A DNA stretch of 64,000 nucleotides from assembly GCF_007991495.1 (NCBI RefSeq), contig NZ_BJYL01000006.1, positions 42,931-106,930 of the forward strand, read 5' to 3'. This DNA comes from Sporosarcina luteola (lineage in GTDB: Bacteria; Bacillota; Bacilli; Bacillales_A; Planococcaceae). A program made the position numbers and the translations under genes. Positions 8,263-17,756 of the stretch are shown here, in pieces (position 1 is the stretch's first letter; the number at the start of each line of letters is the position of its first letter). The notes below the pieces were generated by a model that saw only the letters and a program-made list of their open reading frames with translations, was not told the DNA's origin and did not search any database.

Positions 8263-8299
8263 TAATCCAGCTCCATGCGCCAGAGTCTTGCGCTTTTTT
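8263..8299. repeat. short, internally deleted copy of intergenic repeat family II
   Basis: AATCCAGCTCCATGCGCCAGAGTCT joins directly to TGCGCTTTTTT. These are the two ends of the longer copy at 18787-18907 with the middle missing. Confidence 0.65.
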
Positions 8300-8477
8300 T
8301 ATTGATTATTATTAATATGAAAATATTCGGGAAATGTTGTATGATAGGGGAGTATATAACTCATAGAATAGAAGATAGGGGGCAGCTATTCTATTTGTCA
8401 TCATAAAGTCGTTTTTTAGAAGATTCATAGTTCTGAGTTTGTTCTATACTAAAGGTAAAAGAAAGGTGGGGGCCATT

Positions 8478-10157
8478 TTGACGGAGAAAGCAAAACCATT
8501 GTCAGATTTAGCGATCGCAACATCAGCAATCATGCAACCCATATTCGACATCGCAAAGAATGCAGGAATTCCGGAAGAAGCTGTTGAGCCGTATGGCAAA
8601 TACAAAGCGAAGATTGACGTATCAAAGTTACCGGTCACTCAATCATTCGGGAAAGTCGTACTCGTCACTGCTACTAGTCCTACGCCGGCAGGGGAAGGAA
8701 AGTCCACTGTAACAGTCGGGCTTGCCGATGCCTTGGCTAGATTGGGAGAGAAATCGATGATCGCCTTACGTGAGCCATCCCTCGGACCGGTAATGGGAGT
8801 AAAGGGCGGGGCGGCTGGAGGCGGATATGCGCAAGTGTTGCCGATGGAAGAAATTAATCTTCACTTCAATGGCGATATCCATGCGATCACGACGGCAAAT
8901 AATGCCCTAAGTGCAATGATTGATAATCACTTACACCAAGGGAATGCATTGCAAATCGATCCTAGAAGAATTACTTGGAAGCGTGCGCTTGATATGAATG
9001 ATCGTGCTCTGCGCCATATTACGATAGGTCTTGGCGGTCCAGGGCAAGGAATTCCTCGTGAGGACGGCTTCGACATTACCGTTGCATCTGAAATTATGGC
9101 TGTCTTCTGCTTAGCGACAAGTTTAACAGACTTAAAAGAACGGTTATCACAAATGGTGATCGGCTACACATACGATAAAGAAGCTGTCACAGTAAGGGAT
9201 CTTGGTGTTGAGGGAGCTCTTACGTTATTGTTGAAGGAAGCTTTCAAGCCGAATCTTGTCCAGACAATTGAAGGGACGCCGGCTTTGATTCACGGTGGAC
9301 CGTTTGCGAATATCGCGCACGGTTGCAACTCGCTAATGGCAACAAACACAGCCAGAAAGCTAGCTGATATTGTTGTCACTGAAGCAGGTTTCGGCTCCGA
9401 CCTGGGAGCAGAGAAGTTCATGGATATTAAAGCAAGAAAAGGTGGATTTGCGCCTGATGCTGTTGTCCTTGTAACGACAATCCGGGCATTGAAAATGCAT
9501 GGCGGGGTGCTCAAGTCGAATCTTGGAAGCGAGAATGTCCAAGCTGTCAAAGATGGAATCGTCAACCTTGAAAAGCATGTGGAAACGGTTCGAACATTTG
9601 GTGTCCAACCGGTTGTCGCATTGAATCGATTCATAACAGATTCTAGTGATGAACTTGATTTCGTACTGGAATGGTGCGCTGAAAAAGGGGTTCGCGTAGC
9701 TTTAACGGATGTTTGGGGTCTTGGTGGCGAAGGCGGACTTGACTTGGCGAAGCAAGTACTTGAACTATTAGATGAAAATAATGACTTTGCACCGCTCTAT
9801 GATGTAGAACAGCCCGTTATTGAAAAGATCAATACAATCGTTCAAAAAGTGTACGGCGGAAAAGGCGTAGTCCTTACAGATAAAGCAAAAAAAGATCTTT
9901 TGCAAATCGAACAAAACGGATGGGATATCCTTCCTGTATGTATGGCGAAGACGCAATATTCATTTTCGGACGATCCTAAAAAACTTGGAAGACCGGAAGA
10001 CTTCACAATTACAATCCGGGAAATTATTCCGAAACTCGGTGCTGGGTTCCTCGTTTGTCTAACAGGTGATATTATGACAATGCCAGGATTGCCGAAAAAA
10101 CCTGCTGCACTCCAAATGGGGATAGACGAACAAGGGAATGCATTTGGATTGATGTAA
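8478..10157 (+). CDS. fhs: formate--tetrahydrofolate ligase
   Basis: ATP-dependent enzyme joining formate to tetrahydrofolate to give 10-formyl-THF for purine and formyl-Met synthesis. 559 residues, normal length. The P-loop [14 protein letters not shown] lies at about 65-78; further family blocks are [23 protein letters not shown] (split: [10 protein letters not shown], then [10 protein letters not shown]), [14 protein letters not shown] and the C-terminal [15 protein letters not shown] 8478 is chosen because AAAGGTGGGGG (8462-8472) precedes it; the reading frame extends upstream without a ribosome site. Terminator follows. Confidence 0.97.
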   Translation: MTEKAKPLSDLAIATSAIMQPIFDIAKNAGIPEEAVEPYGKYKAKIDVSKLPVTQSFGKVVLVTATSPTPAGEGKSTVTVGLADALARLGEKSMIALREPSLGPVMGVKGGAAGGGYAQVLPMEEINLHFNGDIHAITTANNALSAMIDNHLHQGNALQIDPRRITWKRALDMNDRALRHITIGLGGPGQGIPREDGFDITVASEIMAVFCLATSLTDLKERLSQMVIGYTYDKEAVTVRDLGVEGALTLLLKEAFKPNLVQTIEGTPALIHGGPFANIAHGCNSLMATNTARKLADIVVTEAGFGSDLGAEKFMDIKARKGGFAPDAVVLVTTIRALKMHGGVLKSNLGSENVQAVKDGIVNLEKHVETVRTFGVQPVVALNRFITDSSDELDFVLEWCAEKGVRVALTDVWGLGGEGGLDLAKQVLELLDENNDFAPLYDVEQPVIEKINTIVQKVYGGKGVVLTDKAKKDLLQIEQNGWDILPVCMAKTQYSFSDDPKKLGRPEDFTITIREIIPKLGAGFLVCLTGDIMTMPGLPKKPAALQMGIDEQGNAFGLM

Positions 10158-10185
10158 GAACGATTTCTATGCACAAATAAAACGA

Positions 10186-10222
10186 GAGAACTGCCACTAA
10201 TAAAATATGGCGGTTCTTTTCT
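10186..10222 (+). terminator. terminator of fhs
   Basis: AGAACTGCCA/TGGCGGTTCT stem, then TTTTCTTG. Confidence 0.75.
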
Positions 10223-10320
10223 TGTATTGTGTAATCGGAAATACATAGCAATTTGGTATAGTATGGGATATAATGAGTCAAAAGAATTATAACCATTATG
10301 CAAAAAAGGGGAACGGTTAG

Positions 10321-11808
10321 GTGTTGAAAAATTTCAGATTTAAATTAACGATTATCCTGATCGTTTTTTCGCTTATATTATCCTTAATGATTGCAGTATT
10401 TGATTATGCAAAGCTAAAGAAAACTGTACTGCATGCGCAAGAAACCCAAATTTCCATGGCAGAGGATAAAATCATCAATAATTTATCTACAATTGACAAA
10501 GTCTACGATCTATTTGATGTGCAAACTTCTGAAACGATGAAAGCCCACACTATGGAAATGCTTAAAATGTACGATGAAGATCCTGACTTCAAGAAATGGG
10601 ATTTCGAAGCATTAAAGGATAAATATAATATGGATATATTCATCCTCGATCATACAAATACGATTATACATAGCAGTTTTATAGAAGACTTAGGTATGAG
10701 CTTTAAAGAATGTTGCCCTAAGTTTTCAGGGTTATTGGATGAGAGGCGGCTAGGTGGAACGTTTACTACAGATGGCATGGACATACAGTCAAGAACTGGA
10801 GAGGTTAAAAAGTTCAGTTATATGCCAACGCCAGACCATAAATACTTAATTGAATTAGGCTTTTTGCTGGAGGACCAAGATCTTTTCAAGCAGTTCAATT
10901 TTCTAGAAACGATCGATGATCTTGTAAAAGAATATGACATCATCAACTCCATTAAAGTATATAACTCGGGTGGAAATCCATTAGGTGTGAAAACTGAAAA
11001 CTATGAACAGAAGTCAATTCAACCGCCTTACCGGGAAGTGTTTGAAAAAGTACGAGGGAGTTCAAAGCCTGATGAGCTTGTTATATCAGAAGGTGGAGAA
11101 CGGGTGACATATAGATACATCCCTTACTCTGCTGATGAGAAAAAGGGCTATTCGACAGAACGGGTTGTCGAAATCGCATATAACAATCAAGAGATGGCAG
11201 GATTGCTTGCAGAATATAAGAATCAATTCCTAGTGCAATTGCTCGTTATCCTATTCGGCTCGGTTGCTTTGTCATTCCTGATTGCCCGACTTGTTTCTAA
11301 ACCGATTCATATGGCCTTACATGATAGCTTGACAGGCTTGAAAAATCGTCTCGCTTTCGAAGATGAAATTTCTAAAAGACTCGAACAAAAGAATAGAAAT
11401 TTCGGTTTAATGATGATAGACTTGGATAATTTCAAAGGTGTAAATGATCATTTGGGACATGGGGAAGGCGATCGTATATTGAAAATCGCAGCCGCCACGA
11501 TAGAGGAAGTGACAGGCCCCGATCATTTTGCTGCGAGAGTTGGTGGCGATGAGTTTGTAGTTTTGATAGATTTAGGACATAGCCCTAACGTAGAATCACT
11601 TGCGGCTGATTTGCTGCAAAGCATGAATGAGCGTATGGATATTCAATTGGCCGCTGAAAATGTTCAAACTTCTATTAGTATCGGTGTAGTAGTTGCATCA
11701 GAGACTGATACTTTCGAATCCTTGTACGAAAAAGCGGACAAGGCACTCTACAAGTCAAAACAAAAAGGGAAAAACCAGTTTAATATTTATAAAACCGTGT
11801 TTTATTAA
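10321..11808 (+). CDS. membrane sensor diguanylate cyclase (GGDEF)
   Basis: 495 residues: membrane segment about 8-28, extracytoplasmic sensor of about 270 residues, second membrane segment about 300-325, then a GGDEF domain (about 333-495) opening HDSLTGLKNRLAFE and containing the intact active site ARVGGDEFVV. It should make cyclic di-GMP from two GTP in response to an outside signal. The RxxD inhibitory site normally just before GGDEF is not seen. GTG 10321 follows AAAAGGGGAA. Single-gene unit with its own terminator. Confidence 0.9.
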   Translation: MLKNFRFKLTIILIVFSLILSLMIAVFDYAKLKKTVLHAQETQISMAEDKIINNLSTIDKVYDLFDVQTSETMKAHTMEMLKMYDEDPDFKKWDFEALKDKYNMDIFILDHTNTIIHSSFIEDLGMSFKECCPKFSGLLDERRLGGTFTTDGMDIQSRTGEVKKFSYMPTPDHKYLIELGFLLEDQDLFKQFNFLETIDDLVKEYDIINSIKVYNSGGNPLGVKTENYEQKSIQPPYREVFEKVRGSSKPDELVISEGGERVTYRYIPYSADEKKGYSTERVVEIAYNNQEMAGLLAEYKNQFLVQLLVILFGSVALSFLIARLVSKPIHMALHDSLTGLKNRLAFEDEISKRLEQKNRNFGLMMIDLDNFKGVNDHLGHGEGDRILKIAAATIEEVTGPDHFAARVGGDEFVVLIDLGHSPNVESLAADLLQSMNERMDIQLAAENVQTSISIGVVVASETDTFESLYEKADKALYKSKQKGKNQFNIYKTVFY

Positions 11809-11842
11809 AAACAAAAACGACGAGCGAAGAATAATGAAAGAA

Positions 11843-11880
11843 ACTCCAAGAACCCACTATGCGGTTTTTGGAGTTTTTTT
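11843..11880 (+). terminator. terminator between the diguanylate cyclase and phosphotransferase genes
   Basis: AAACTCCAAGAACC/CGGTTTTTGGAGTTT stem plus T run; probably also works on the minus strand for the convergent phosphotransferase gene. Confidence 0.8.
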
Positions 11881-11885
11881 AGAAG

Positions 11886-12902
11886 TCAACCTTGCACAGG
11901 GATGGCCTTCATTTCAAAGATTTTTTGGAGCGTAAGGGCATGACTTGCCTTCTCGTCATCATCCTCTGTGTGGAGGTACGACTCCACAAGCCTGTATCCG
12001 AATACGAGAAGGATCATCTCATAAACGCAATGATCAGCGATGTTGGATACATCCACATACTCCGAAAATCCTTTATAATACGCAGGGACGCAGCGTTGAT
12101 AGTATTCAAGCATGTGATTAATATCCGATTCATCCGCAATCAGACTTGCAAGATCCTCTCCCAGGTAGCCCCACCCGGATGTGTCCCAATCAATGAGCGC
12201 AATTTTCCCATCGGCATAGATCAGGTTGGTTATCCAAAAGTCCCGATGGCATAGCACGAGGGGGAGTCTTTCAACGCGGGTGAGTATCTCGTCTGCGTGC
12301 ATATCGATGTCAATGAGCATTTGTTGCAAGTGTTGGGGTAATTCACAATCCTCCGAGCGTATATAATTGTAAACAATCGGCCAAGACCGGTAATGCAGAT
12401 ACGTATTCTTCATGAAATCTGCACGACTCAGGTTGTTCAGGCTCTGCAATACAGCAGGTTGCTCCGCATACAGTTTGCCTTGATAGCGTCCTAACTCCAA
12501 CGCAGCCTGTTCATACATGTCACAGGTCAAGTCTAAACCGGTTACGCCATCGATATATTCCAGCCATAGCTGGAATTCATTTTCTTCAGCATTGATCTCG
12601 GCGTGATAACAAGCCGGCCAGCGGAAGGCATCCGAGAACGTCGCTCCCAAGTCGGACGTATATAGATCATATTCCCGGCGCCATGAATCTGGATCTCCGT
12701 AACGCTCCCATTTCTTTTGGATTTTCAGTACAATACGGTATGGCAATTTTTCACCATCTGCGGTTTCGGCTATTCCCGTTACTAGGTACACATTTCCTAC
12801 AGTTCCGCCCTGTAAAGGCATGGTTTGACAGTCGGCGATGGTGATATTCATCTTGAACCGTCGGCTTAAGGCATAGATTAGCGTTTCTAATTTAATAATC
12901 AT
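11886..12902 (-). CDS. aminoglycoside/choline-type phosphotransferase family protein
   Basis: 338 residues with the APH kinase-like fold: nucleotide-binding N-lobe (GGTVGNVYLV, then RIVLKIQKKW with the ATP lysine), the catalytic loop LCHRDFWITNLIY (H-x-D-x4-N) and the metal-binding ALIDWD. Relatives phosphorylate aminoglycosides, macrolides, choline or other small molecules; the substrate cannot be read from sequence. ATG 12902 is chosen because GGGGAGG lies nine bases upstream. It is preceded by about 370 bp of leader holding a promoter, a 10-residue peptide and a strong terminator, which suggests induction by attenuation. Confidence 0.85.
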   Translation of the reverse strand: MIIKLETLIYALSRRFKMNITIADCQTMPLQGGTVGNVYLVTGIAETADGEKLPYRIVLKIQKKWERYGDPDSWRREYDLYTSDLGATFSDAFRWPACYHAEINAEENEFQLWLEYIDGVTGLDLTCDMYEQAALELGRYQGKLYAEQPAVLQSLNNLSRADFMKNTYLHYRSWPIVYNYIRSEDCELPQHLQQMLIDIDMHADEILTRVERLPLVLCHRDFWITNLIYADGKIALIDWDTSGWGYLGEDLASLIADESDINHMLEYYQRCVPAYYKGFSEYVDVSNIADHCVYEMILLVFGYRLVESYLHTEDDDEKASHALTLQKIFEMKAIPVQG

Positions 12903-13010
12903 TTTTTCCATCCTCCCCATTCCCCTCGTTTGCTTGCTCTGCATGGCGATCGTTTTGGTTTGAGCCCTATTGTCGATGCGGTAGCCCATTTAATGTTGTT
13001 TTTTTGGACG

Positions 13011-13061
13011 CAAAAATGCCACGGACAAGCAGCCTCCAAAGAAGCTGCTGTCACGCGGCAT
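13011..13061 (-). terminator. leader terminator (attenuator) upstream of the phosphotransferase gene
   Basis: Minus-strand arms ATGCCGCGTGACAGCAGC and GCTGCTTGTCCGTGGCAT give about 17 pairs with two single-base bulges, then TTTTT. It lies between the promoter at 13275-13303 and the gene start at 12902, so it must be bypassed for expression. TGCTGTT about 75 bases upstream can pair with GACAGCA in the 5' arm, a possible antiterminator. Confidence 0.75.
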
Positions 13062-13189
13062 CGGACGAAATAAGATACGATTTTCACCGTATCTCGCAAA
13101 CAGCAATATTCACGAAAGGTTACTTTGATTGGCATAGCAAATAAAACGGGCGTTTTCCCGCTCTTTTCACGTATGCCTACTATTCAGTT

Positions 13190-13222
13190 TTAAATCCAAA
13201 CCACCATATAAGTAGTTGCCAT
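13190..13222 (-). CDS. putative leader peptide MATTYMVVWI
   Basis: Ten-codon reading frame (Met-Ala-Thr-Thr-Tyr-Met-Val-Val-Trp-Ile) preceded at ten bases by GAAGGGAG (13233-13240). It sits between the promoter and the leader terminator of the phosphotransferase gene. Its place and good ribosome site fit a peptide whose translation or stalling controls the downstream hairpins, as for many antibiotic-resistance leaders. No homologue is known to me. Confidence 0.55.
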   Translation of the reverse strand: MATTYMVVWI

Positions 13223-13274
13223 TTAAACACATCTCCCTTCGTGTAAGAAACTTGCTTATCGCTAAGCTGACTAT

Positions 13275-13303
13275 AGTATAAAATGTTTTGAAAAAATAAT
13301 CAA
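13275..13303 (-). promoter_or_regulatory. SigA-type promoter of the leader and phosphotransferase gene
   Basis: Minus strand TTGATT (13298-13303), 17-bp spacer, TATACT (13275-13280). Confidence 0.75.
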
Positions 13304-13383
13304 CTATGCATTAAATCTTCGATGAACATGGAGCAGAGGTAATTCTACAATGGGGCGTATCTCCGTATAGAGCCAGACGCTTA

Positions 13384-13514
13384 GTTGATTGGAGTGGAAG
13401 CCGGCGACTCCTAGGGGATCAGCGTGACAGGTGAGACCCCACAGGGGAGCGAAGCGGACCAAGGAGGCTCACCGCACGCCCCTAGGAAAGCGTCCGGCTG
13501 GAACGGAAATCAAC
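13384..13514 (+). repeat. intergenic hairpin repeat family I, copy A
   Basis: Bounded by GTTGATT and AATCAAC, with internal paired arms AGCCGG/CCGGCT, CTAGGGG/CCCCTAG, GCGTG/CACGC and GGTGAG/CTCACC around a central AGCGAAGCG segment. Same orientation as the copies at 34768, 52854 and 63887. Sequence following it (13520-13573, TTATGCCTGTCG to CCGCTTTT) resembles the right half of repeat family II. Confidence 0.9.
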
Positions 13515-13576
13515 GGGTTCTTCGCGTATCTGCCTTATGCCTGTCGTACCTGAGCAAGTGCCCTCCGCTTTTGTGT

Positions 13577-15274
13577 TTATAGTGCTTTATCGTCAACCTG
13601 ATTGAGCCAGTCTTCAATAGAACCGACTACCGATTCAACACAGCCGTCCTCAAAAGGTGAAATAAGGTTCGCCTCCGCAACGAGTTCAGTAAACTTCTTA
13701 GATCCGCCAAGTTTGCATAAGTGCAAATAATCATTCCATGCTTCTTCACGGTTCTCAAATGAACGCTTCCAAAATTGGAAAGCACATATTTGAGCCAATG
13801 TATAATCGATATAATAGAATGGCGATTCATAAATATGTGATTGGCGCTGCCATACCGCTCCGGCTTCCAAGTATGGATTGCCGTCATAATCGCGCATTGG
13901 CAAGTAAGTTTTCTCGATCTCTTTCCAAGCGGCCTTACGCTCCGCTGAGGTCATTTCCGGATTTTCATAAACAACATGCTGGAACTCGTCAACTGCCACT
14001 CCGTACGGTAAAAATAACAACCCGCTGCTCAAGTGGGCAAACTTATATTTCTCTGTTTCATCTTCAAAGAACAATTCCATCCAAGGCCATGTGAAGAACT
14101 CCATGCTCATTGAATGGATTTCTGCTCCTTCATGTGTCGGCCAAACATACTCCGGAATTCCGATATTGCGGCTCGAATAGACTTGGAAGGCATGTCCTGC
14201 TTCGTGCGTCAATACATCGATATCGCCGGAAGTTCCATTGAAATTCGAGAAGATGAATGGGGAATCATAGTCATCGATGAATGTGCAGTAGCCGCCTGTC
14301 TCTTTTCCTTTTTTAGCTTCAAGGTCCAACAGATGCTTATCCGTCATATATGTGAAAAAGGCATCTGTTTCAGGAGAAAGCTCTGCATACATCTTTTTAC
14401 CGTTTTCAATGATCCATTCAGGTGATCCTTTCGGTGTAGCGTTGCCGCTTAGGAAGTTGAGGGATTGATCGTAAAACTTCAACTTATCCACACCAATTCG
14501 CTCAGCTTGGCGCTCATATAATTTATTGGCAAGCGGGACGATATAGTCTCGGACCTGATCGCGGAAATTCTTCACCATACCAGCGTCGTAGCCGATGCGG
14601 TTCATCCGCGCATATCCTAATTCTACGAAATTATCAAAGCCGAGTTTTGTTGCAATTTCATGTCTTACTTTCACAAGGTCGTCATAGATCCTGTCAAACG
14701 CCTCTCCATTATCCGAGTAGAAGGAATAGGCGGCTGTCATAGCGGCTTTCCTTACATCTCTGTCAGTGGACTCCGTATAGGGTCCGAGCTGTGCCAGTGT
14801 TAATGTTTTGCCGTCGAACTCGATTTGTGCTGATGCGACAAGTTTGGCGTATTCAGAAGTCAGCTTATTCTCTTGTTGAAGAAGTGGAAGAACTTCCGGT
14901 GAAAATGACTTGATGGCATTATCAGCCAATGCAAATAGTTGTGATCCCCATTTTTCCTCAAGTTCCTTCCGGAAAGGCGTAACGATCAAATCCTTATAGA
15001 AGGCGGTCCCAAGCTCTTGAAATTCTGGTCCGATTTCATCGAAATACTCCCGTTCATTTTGATAAAACGCATCGTTTGTATCGATGGATGAACGGATATA
15101 CGCCAAGTTCGCCTGTGTGGAGTAATTGCTTCCGATTGCATTCATCTTTTCAATAATTTCATTTTGCTCTTCAAAGGAGCTTGCGGAGCGGAAGTGCTCC
15201 AGTAACTCATTGAACTCCTTTTTAATACTGCTCATGTCTGGTCTTTTGTACTCGAACTCTTCAAATTTAAGCAT
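13577..15274 (-). CDS. pepF: M3 family oligoendopeptidase (PepF-type)
   Basis: Cytoplasmic zinc peptidase cutting short peptides. 565 residues, usual length for the M3B group. The zinc site is THEAGHAFQVYSS (HExxH) in the second half with a downstream glutamate in THEGAEIHSMSMEF. N-terminal helical region and C-terminal catalytic domain are both complete. ATG 15274 gives six bases from GTGGGGGT; the in-frame ATG at 15280 touches that site. Monocistronic, with repeat DNA behind it rather than a clear terminator. Confidence 0.92.
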   Translation of the reverse strand: MLKFEEFEYKRPDMSSIKKEFNELLEHFRSASSFEEQNEIIEKMNAIGSNYSTQANLAYIRSSIDTNDAFYQNEREYFDEIGPEFQELGTAFYKDLIVTPFRKELEEKWGSQLFALADNAIKSFSPEVLPLLQQENKLTSEYAKLVASAQIEFDGKTLTLAQLGPYTESTDRDVRKAAMTAAYSFYSDNGEAFDRIYDDLVKVRHEIATKLGFDNFVELGYARMNRIGYDAGMVKNFRDQVRDYIVPLANKLYERQAERIGVDKLKFYDQSLNFLSGNATPKGSPEWIIENGKKMYAELSPETDAFFTYMTDKHLLDLEAKKGKETGGYCTFIDDYDSPFIFSNFNGTSGDIDVLTHEAGHAFQVYSSRNIGIPEYVWPTHEGAEIHSMSMEFFTWPWMELFFEDETEKYKFAHLSSGLLFLPYGVAVDEFQHVVYENPEMTSAERKAAWKEIEKTYLPMRDYDGNPYLEAGAVWQRQSHIYESPFYYIDYTLAQICAFQFWKRSFENREEAWNDYLHLCKLGGSKKFTELVAEANLISPFEDGCVESVVGSIEDWLNQVDDKAL

Positions 15275-15456
15275 CCTCATACCCCCACTAATTAATGTGA
15301 ATAAAATTCACTATCTTCATTGTTCATGAATCAATCAGAAAATGCAAAAGTTAAGTAGATGATTGATTAAGTTTTTTTGAAAAGACATTTATTGAATGAT
15401 GTACACTAGTTTGTTGTAATATGATAAGGACTAACTTATATGTAAGGGTGAGCAAA

Positions 15457-15741
15457 TTGGAAATTATTGAATATAGTATGGGAGAACTGATTGATCCGAC
15501 GGGCATACTGTCAGGAAGACGCTTTGAATTCCGTGTATATGTAAAGTTCGATGAGGAAGATGAACTTTATACTGAGCAGGGGACTGGAATCAGAGTCATC
15601 TACGCAATAGATGGGGACGAAGCGAAAATTGTATCGTATAATTTGTTCGACCGGGCGACCGATGAAATACTTGATTTTAGTCTTGAAGACGACGAGGAAG
15701 CCATATTATCCGCTTTTTGTGAAGAACATGTAGAAGAATGA
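15457..15741 (+). CDS. DUF6509-like small protein
   Basis: 94-residue acidic protein: IEYSMGELIDPTGILSGRRFEF at the start, then alternating beta-rich and acidic stretches and a C-terminal EEAILSAFCEEH. It resembles a small uncharacterised Bacillales family (DUF6509 as I recall it); no function is known. TTG 15457 is chosen for the TAAGGGTGAG site at 15443-15452. Stands alone, with a strong terminator shared with the convergent chemotaxis gene. Confidence 0.65.
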   Translation: MEIIEYSMGELIDPTGILSGRRFEFRVYVKFDEEDELYTEQGTGIRVIYAIDGDEAKIVSYNLFDRATDEILDFSLEDDEEAILSAFCEEHVEE

Positions 15742-15775
15742 AAAGCGGAGCCGATATGTTGGCTCCGCTTTTTAT
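15738..15775. terminator. bidirectional terminator
   Basis: AAAAGCGGAGCC/GGCTCCGCTTTTT stem, T-rich on both sides, between two convergent genes. Confidence 0.85.
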
Positions 15776-15788
15776 AGGATATAGACAA

Positions 15789-17477
15789 TCAGAATTTAAA
15801 ACGGTTCACTTCTTTTTGCAAGTTTTCGGCCAATCCGGCGAGTGTTTGGGAGCTGGTTGAAATTTCTTCGTTAACCGCCAGTTGTTCTTCGGTAGCTGCA
15901 CTTGTTTCTTGTGCTGTGAAAGAGGCGGATTCGGCAAGTTTCCGGACTTGTTGTGATGAATTTGCAATTGTATCAGTCATGGATCGGATTTGCTCGATTG
16001 CCTCCGACACAGTTGTGACATTGTCGTTCACTGCATTGACAGAGTGCTCTATCTCAATGAAAGTTTGTAATGAATGAGCTGTGGCGGATAAACCGTCCTT
16101 AACACTGTTGCTACCTGAATTGATGGCATCTACGGCTTTTTTAGTTGCATCTTGTATAGAATGGATCATGACGCCGATATCAGCGGCGGATGATTTGGAC
16201 TGTTCTGCCAGATTTCTTACTTCATCAGCAACCACCGCAAAACCTTTCCCATGCTCTCCGGCGCGCGCTGCCTCGATTGCTGCATTCAGTGCGAGTAAAT
16301 TCGTTTGTTCCGAAATAGCGGTGATCAGCGAAGTGACTTGCTGAATTTCCGCAGACTGCTTTGCCATTGATTGAATAATTACAGCTGCCTCTTGAATAAT
16401 CGTATCCGTATGTGACATTTGCCCCGACAAGCTTTCGACAGTAGAAGAGCCTGCATCTACATGGGCGATAACTGTTTCCATAGCCTTCAGCATAGTTGTG
16501 TTGCTGTCTGCAATTTGATTTACATCACCCGTCAATTGGATAACAGAATTGACCGTATCATTAACGAGTTCGGATTGCTCCTCGCTATCCTTCATATTCT
16601 TTTCGGAAGCAGAAGCGACCATTTCAGATGAAGCCAAACTCTCCTCTGAACTGGCTGATAATTGTTCCGCCTGAGCCGCTAGTTGATGGGATGAAAAGCG
16701 GATTTGTTCTAAGAGATTTTTTAAATCATCAGTCATTTTGTTGAAAGCTGCTGCCATAATCCCGACTTCATCTTTACTCCGTATTGTAATATGCTCTATG
16801 GACAAATCTCCAGCAGCTATTTGCTTCATTGCCGCGGTCATTCTTTTCACAGGGTTACCAATGCTTTGACTGATCCTATAGGCAACAAGGAGTGAAATCA
16901 AAACGGCTGCACCAATGAAAATGAATGTCAGAAGATGAATGAAATTTATCATTGTCGATAGTTCATCTCTGGAATTTTGCATCCCAATCTTTTGGTTTTC
17001 TTTTAATTGCTCTGCCTTTTCCATCAATTGTAAATTCACGCTGTTTGCTTCCCTTAATAGGTTGCGATTTTGCGTGTCATTTGCCCTCATAAGACTGTAG
17101 CTCAGCTTATCTACCATTTCGCTGAACTCCATATGTAAATCTCTGATTTCCTCAACAACTTCACTGTTTTGCCCACTTTTAAAAGCATCATCCAACTGAT
17201 TTATCAAATCGGTTGCATTTGCAGTAGATTCATCCCTTTGATGAACGAATTCGGAAGTTTTAAAAAGAACGTAACTGCTAATGGCAATATATCTCTCTTT
17301 TTGCGCACTGATCAGTTCATCCGATAAATTCACTTTACGAGCTCGATCTTCAATCAATAAGGAGTATTCATCGTTTATTTTCTTTGTGGCAAAGAAAGAT
17401 GCTCCCCCCATAACGAGCATAATGGCAAGTAAAACAGAGAATCCTGCCCAAATCTTTTTTGAAATTGAAAAACTCAT
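15789..17477 (-). CDS. methyl-accepting chemotaxis protein
   Basis: 562-residue receptor: membrane segment about 10-30, periplasm-equivalent helical sensor (about 35-180, four-helix-bundle type), second membrane segment about 185-205, HAMP about 206-260, and the cytoplasmic signalling helix. The conserved tip [21 protein letters not shown] is present, followed by [16 protein letters not shown], the CheA/CheW contact. It should sense an extracellular ligand and steer flagellar motors. ATG 17477 sits ten bases behind AGGGGG. A cre-like site lies about 90 bp upstream. Confidence 0.95.
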   Translation of the reverse strand: MSFSISKKIWAGFSVLLAIMLVMGGASFFATKKINDEYSLLIEDRARKVNLSDELISAQKERYIAISSYVLFKTSEFVHQRDESTANATDLINQLDDAFKSGQNSEVVEEIRDLHMEFSEMVDKLSYSLMRANDTQNRNLLREANSVNLQLMEKAEQLKENQKIGMQNSRDELSTMINFIHLLTFIFIGAAVLISLLVAYRISQSIGNPVKRMTAAMKQIAAGDLSIEHITIRSKDEVGIMAAAFNKMTDDLKNLLEQIRFSSHQLAAQAEQLSASSEESLASSEMVASASEKNMKDSEEQSELVNDTVNSVIQLTGDVNQIADSNTTMLKAMETVIAHVDAGSSTVESLSGQMSHTDTIIQEAAVIIQSMAKQSAEIQQVTSLITAISEQTNLLALNAAIEAARAGEHGKGFAVVADEVRNLAEQSKSSAADIGVMIHSIQDATKKAVDAINSGSNSVKDGLSATAHSLQTFIEIEHSVNAVNDNVTTVSEAIEQIRSMTDTIANSSQQVRKLAESASFTAQETSAATEEQLAVNEEISTSSQTLAGLAENLQKEVNRFKF

Positions 17478-17565
17478 GTCCTTAGTCCCCCTAAAATACA
17501 TTCTCTCAGACCTTATAACCTATTATACTAGTTTGAGAAAATAATACTATATAAAGATTATAAAA

Positions 17566-17579
17566 ATTAAGCGCTTTCA
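17566..17579 (-). promoter_or_regulatory. cre-like (CcpA) site between the chemotaxis and yumC genes
   Basis: Minus strand TGAAAGCGCTTAAT matches 12 of 14 positions of TGWNANCGNTNWCA. It lies in the 279-bp gap between divergent genes, about 90 bp from the chemotaxis start. Confidence 0.4.
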
Positions 17580-17756
17580 AATATTTAATTTGAAAAACGC
17601 AATATTTTTCATAATGTAAATATTTAAAGCGTCGAATCATATTATGTGTTTTTTATTGAAAAATAGTAGATAATGTGTAGAGTAGATAGGTAAGGAATAC
17701 TGATGAAGTTTTTCCTATTCATCCTAAAGTCAAAGAAAATTGGAGTGTGTTTATAG

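Noticed and set aside
8300..8440. Riboswitch (THF or ZTP) in front of fhs
   Set aside because: The conserved cores of those classes are not found; only a simple hairpin is seen.
12899..13135. 78-codon minus-strand frame across the phosphotransferase leader
   Set aside because: It runs through the long terminator hairpin and overlaps the real gene start; no ribosome site.
13384..13514. Insertion sequence
   Set aside because: No transposase frame or target-site duplication could be seen; the element is too short and hairpin-like.
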